Shown one piece after another: positions 63,981 to 64,000 of a stretch of DNA of 64,000 nt. Source of the stretch: Ilyomonas sp965247435 (lineage in GTDB: Bacteria > Bacteroidota > Bacteroidia > Chitinophagales > Chitinophagaceae); contig OZ252019.1 of NCBI GenBank assembly GCA_965247435.1, forward strand, positions 5,270,001 through 5,334,000. The letters are read 5' to 3'. The translations under genes were made by a program, and so were the position numbers. The number at the start of each line of letters is the position of its first letter. Position 1 is the stretch's first letter. The notes beneath the pieces are model-generated. The model saw nothing but the letters and a program-made list of their open reading frames with translations. It was not told where the DNA came from and made no database searches.

Positions 63981-64000
63981 CTGTACAGCTAATTAAAAAT

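Overview
The window looks like chromosomal DNA from a Bacteroidota bacterium, most likely a soil- or plant-associated member of the Chitinophagaceae. Supporting signs are two SusC/SusD pairs, a type IX secretion sorting tail (YPNP), several TAnnTTTG promoter boxes, a hybrid two-component kinase, many Sec-exported glycan enzymes and an alpha-2-macroglobulin lipoprotein. No rRNA, tRNA or CRISPR array was seen. The taxonomic placement is inferred from gene content only.

Layout. 1-6 kb: a cut-off DUF418 membrane protein, an outer-membrane/P19-like metal-binding pair, and a secreted esterase with a clan GH-D glycosidase. 6.2-9.1 kb: a membrane thioredoxin-like protein translationally coupled to a hybrid histidine kinase. 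9.3-13.8 kb: a SusD/SusC pair without enzymes. 14-18.7 kb: a 47-aa protein, a PAS histidine kinase with a STAS-like tail, a class A beta-lactamase-like enzyme and a miniature kinase-like protein. 19.2-19.8 kb: a decayed IS3 copy.

20.5-40 kb is the metabolic centrepiece and resembles an enlarged ribose-utilisation (rus) locus: divergent helical-repeat protein, ribokinase, SusC, SusD, a secreted WPF/Big2/T9SS protein, a beta-helix protein, two exported ADP-ribosylglycohydrolase-fold enzymes flanking a GRP/RhaT-type sugar transporter, a CE1-type esterase, and two broken genes (an internally deleted relative of the WPF protein and a GH36 alpha-galactosidase with an amber codon and a -1 frameshift). 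The likely logic is capture of a ribosyl-containing glycoconjugate or nucleotide at the surface, periplasmic release of ribose, import and phosphorylation.

40.3-49.5 kb holds an alpha-2-macroglobulin, an aldo/keto reductase and a CocE-type hydrolase. 49.5-53.2 kb holds two overlapping P-loop ATPase genes behind three 20-bp palindromes spaced exactly 28 bp apart that cover a recognisable promoter. 53.3-55.8 kb is a TonB-dependent receptor.

55,926-59,220 is a complete mobile element of IS1595 type (30-bp inverted ends, 8-bp target duplication ATTTTTAT). It carries a transposase broken by one TGA codon, four passenger genes, and a structured non-coding stretch that may make a small RNA. 59.3-64 kb holds a GH29 fucosidase and a DinB/NAD(P)-binding/SDR operon divergent from an HxlR-type regulator, with inverted operator-like sites between them.
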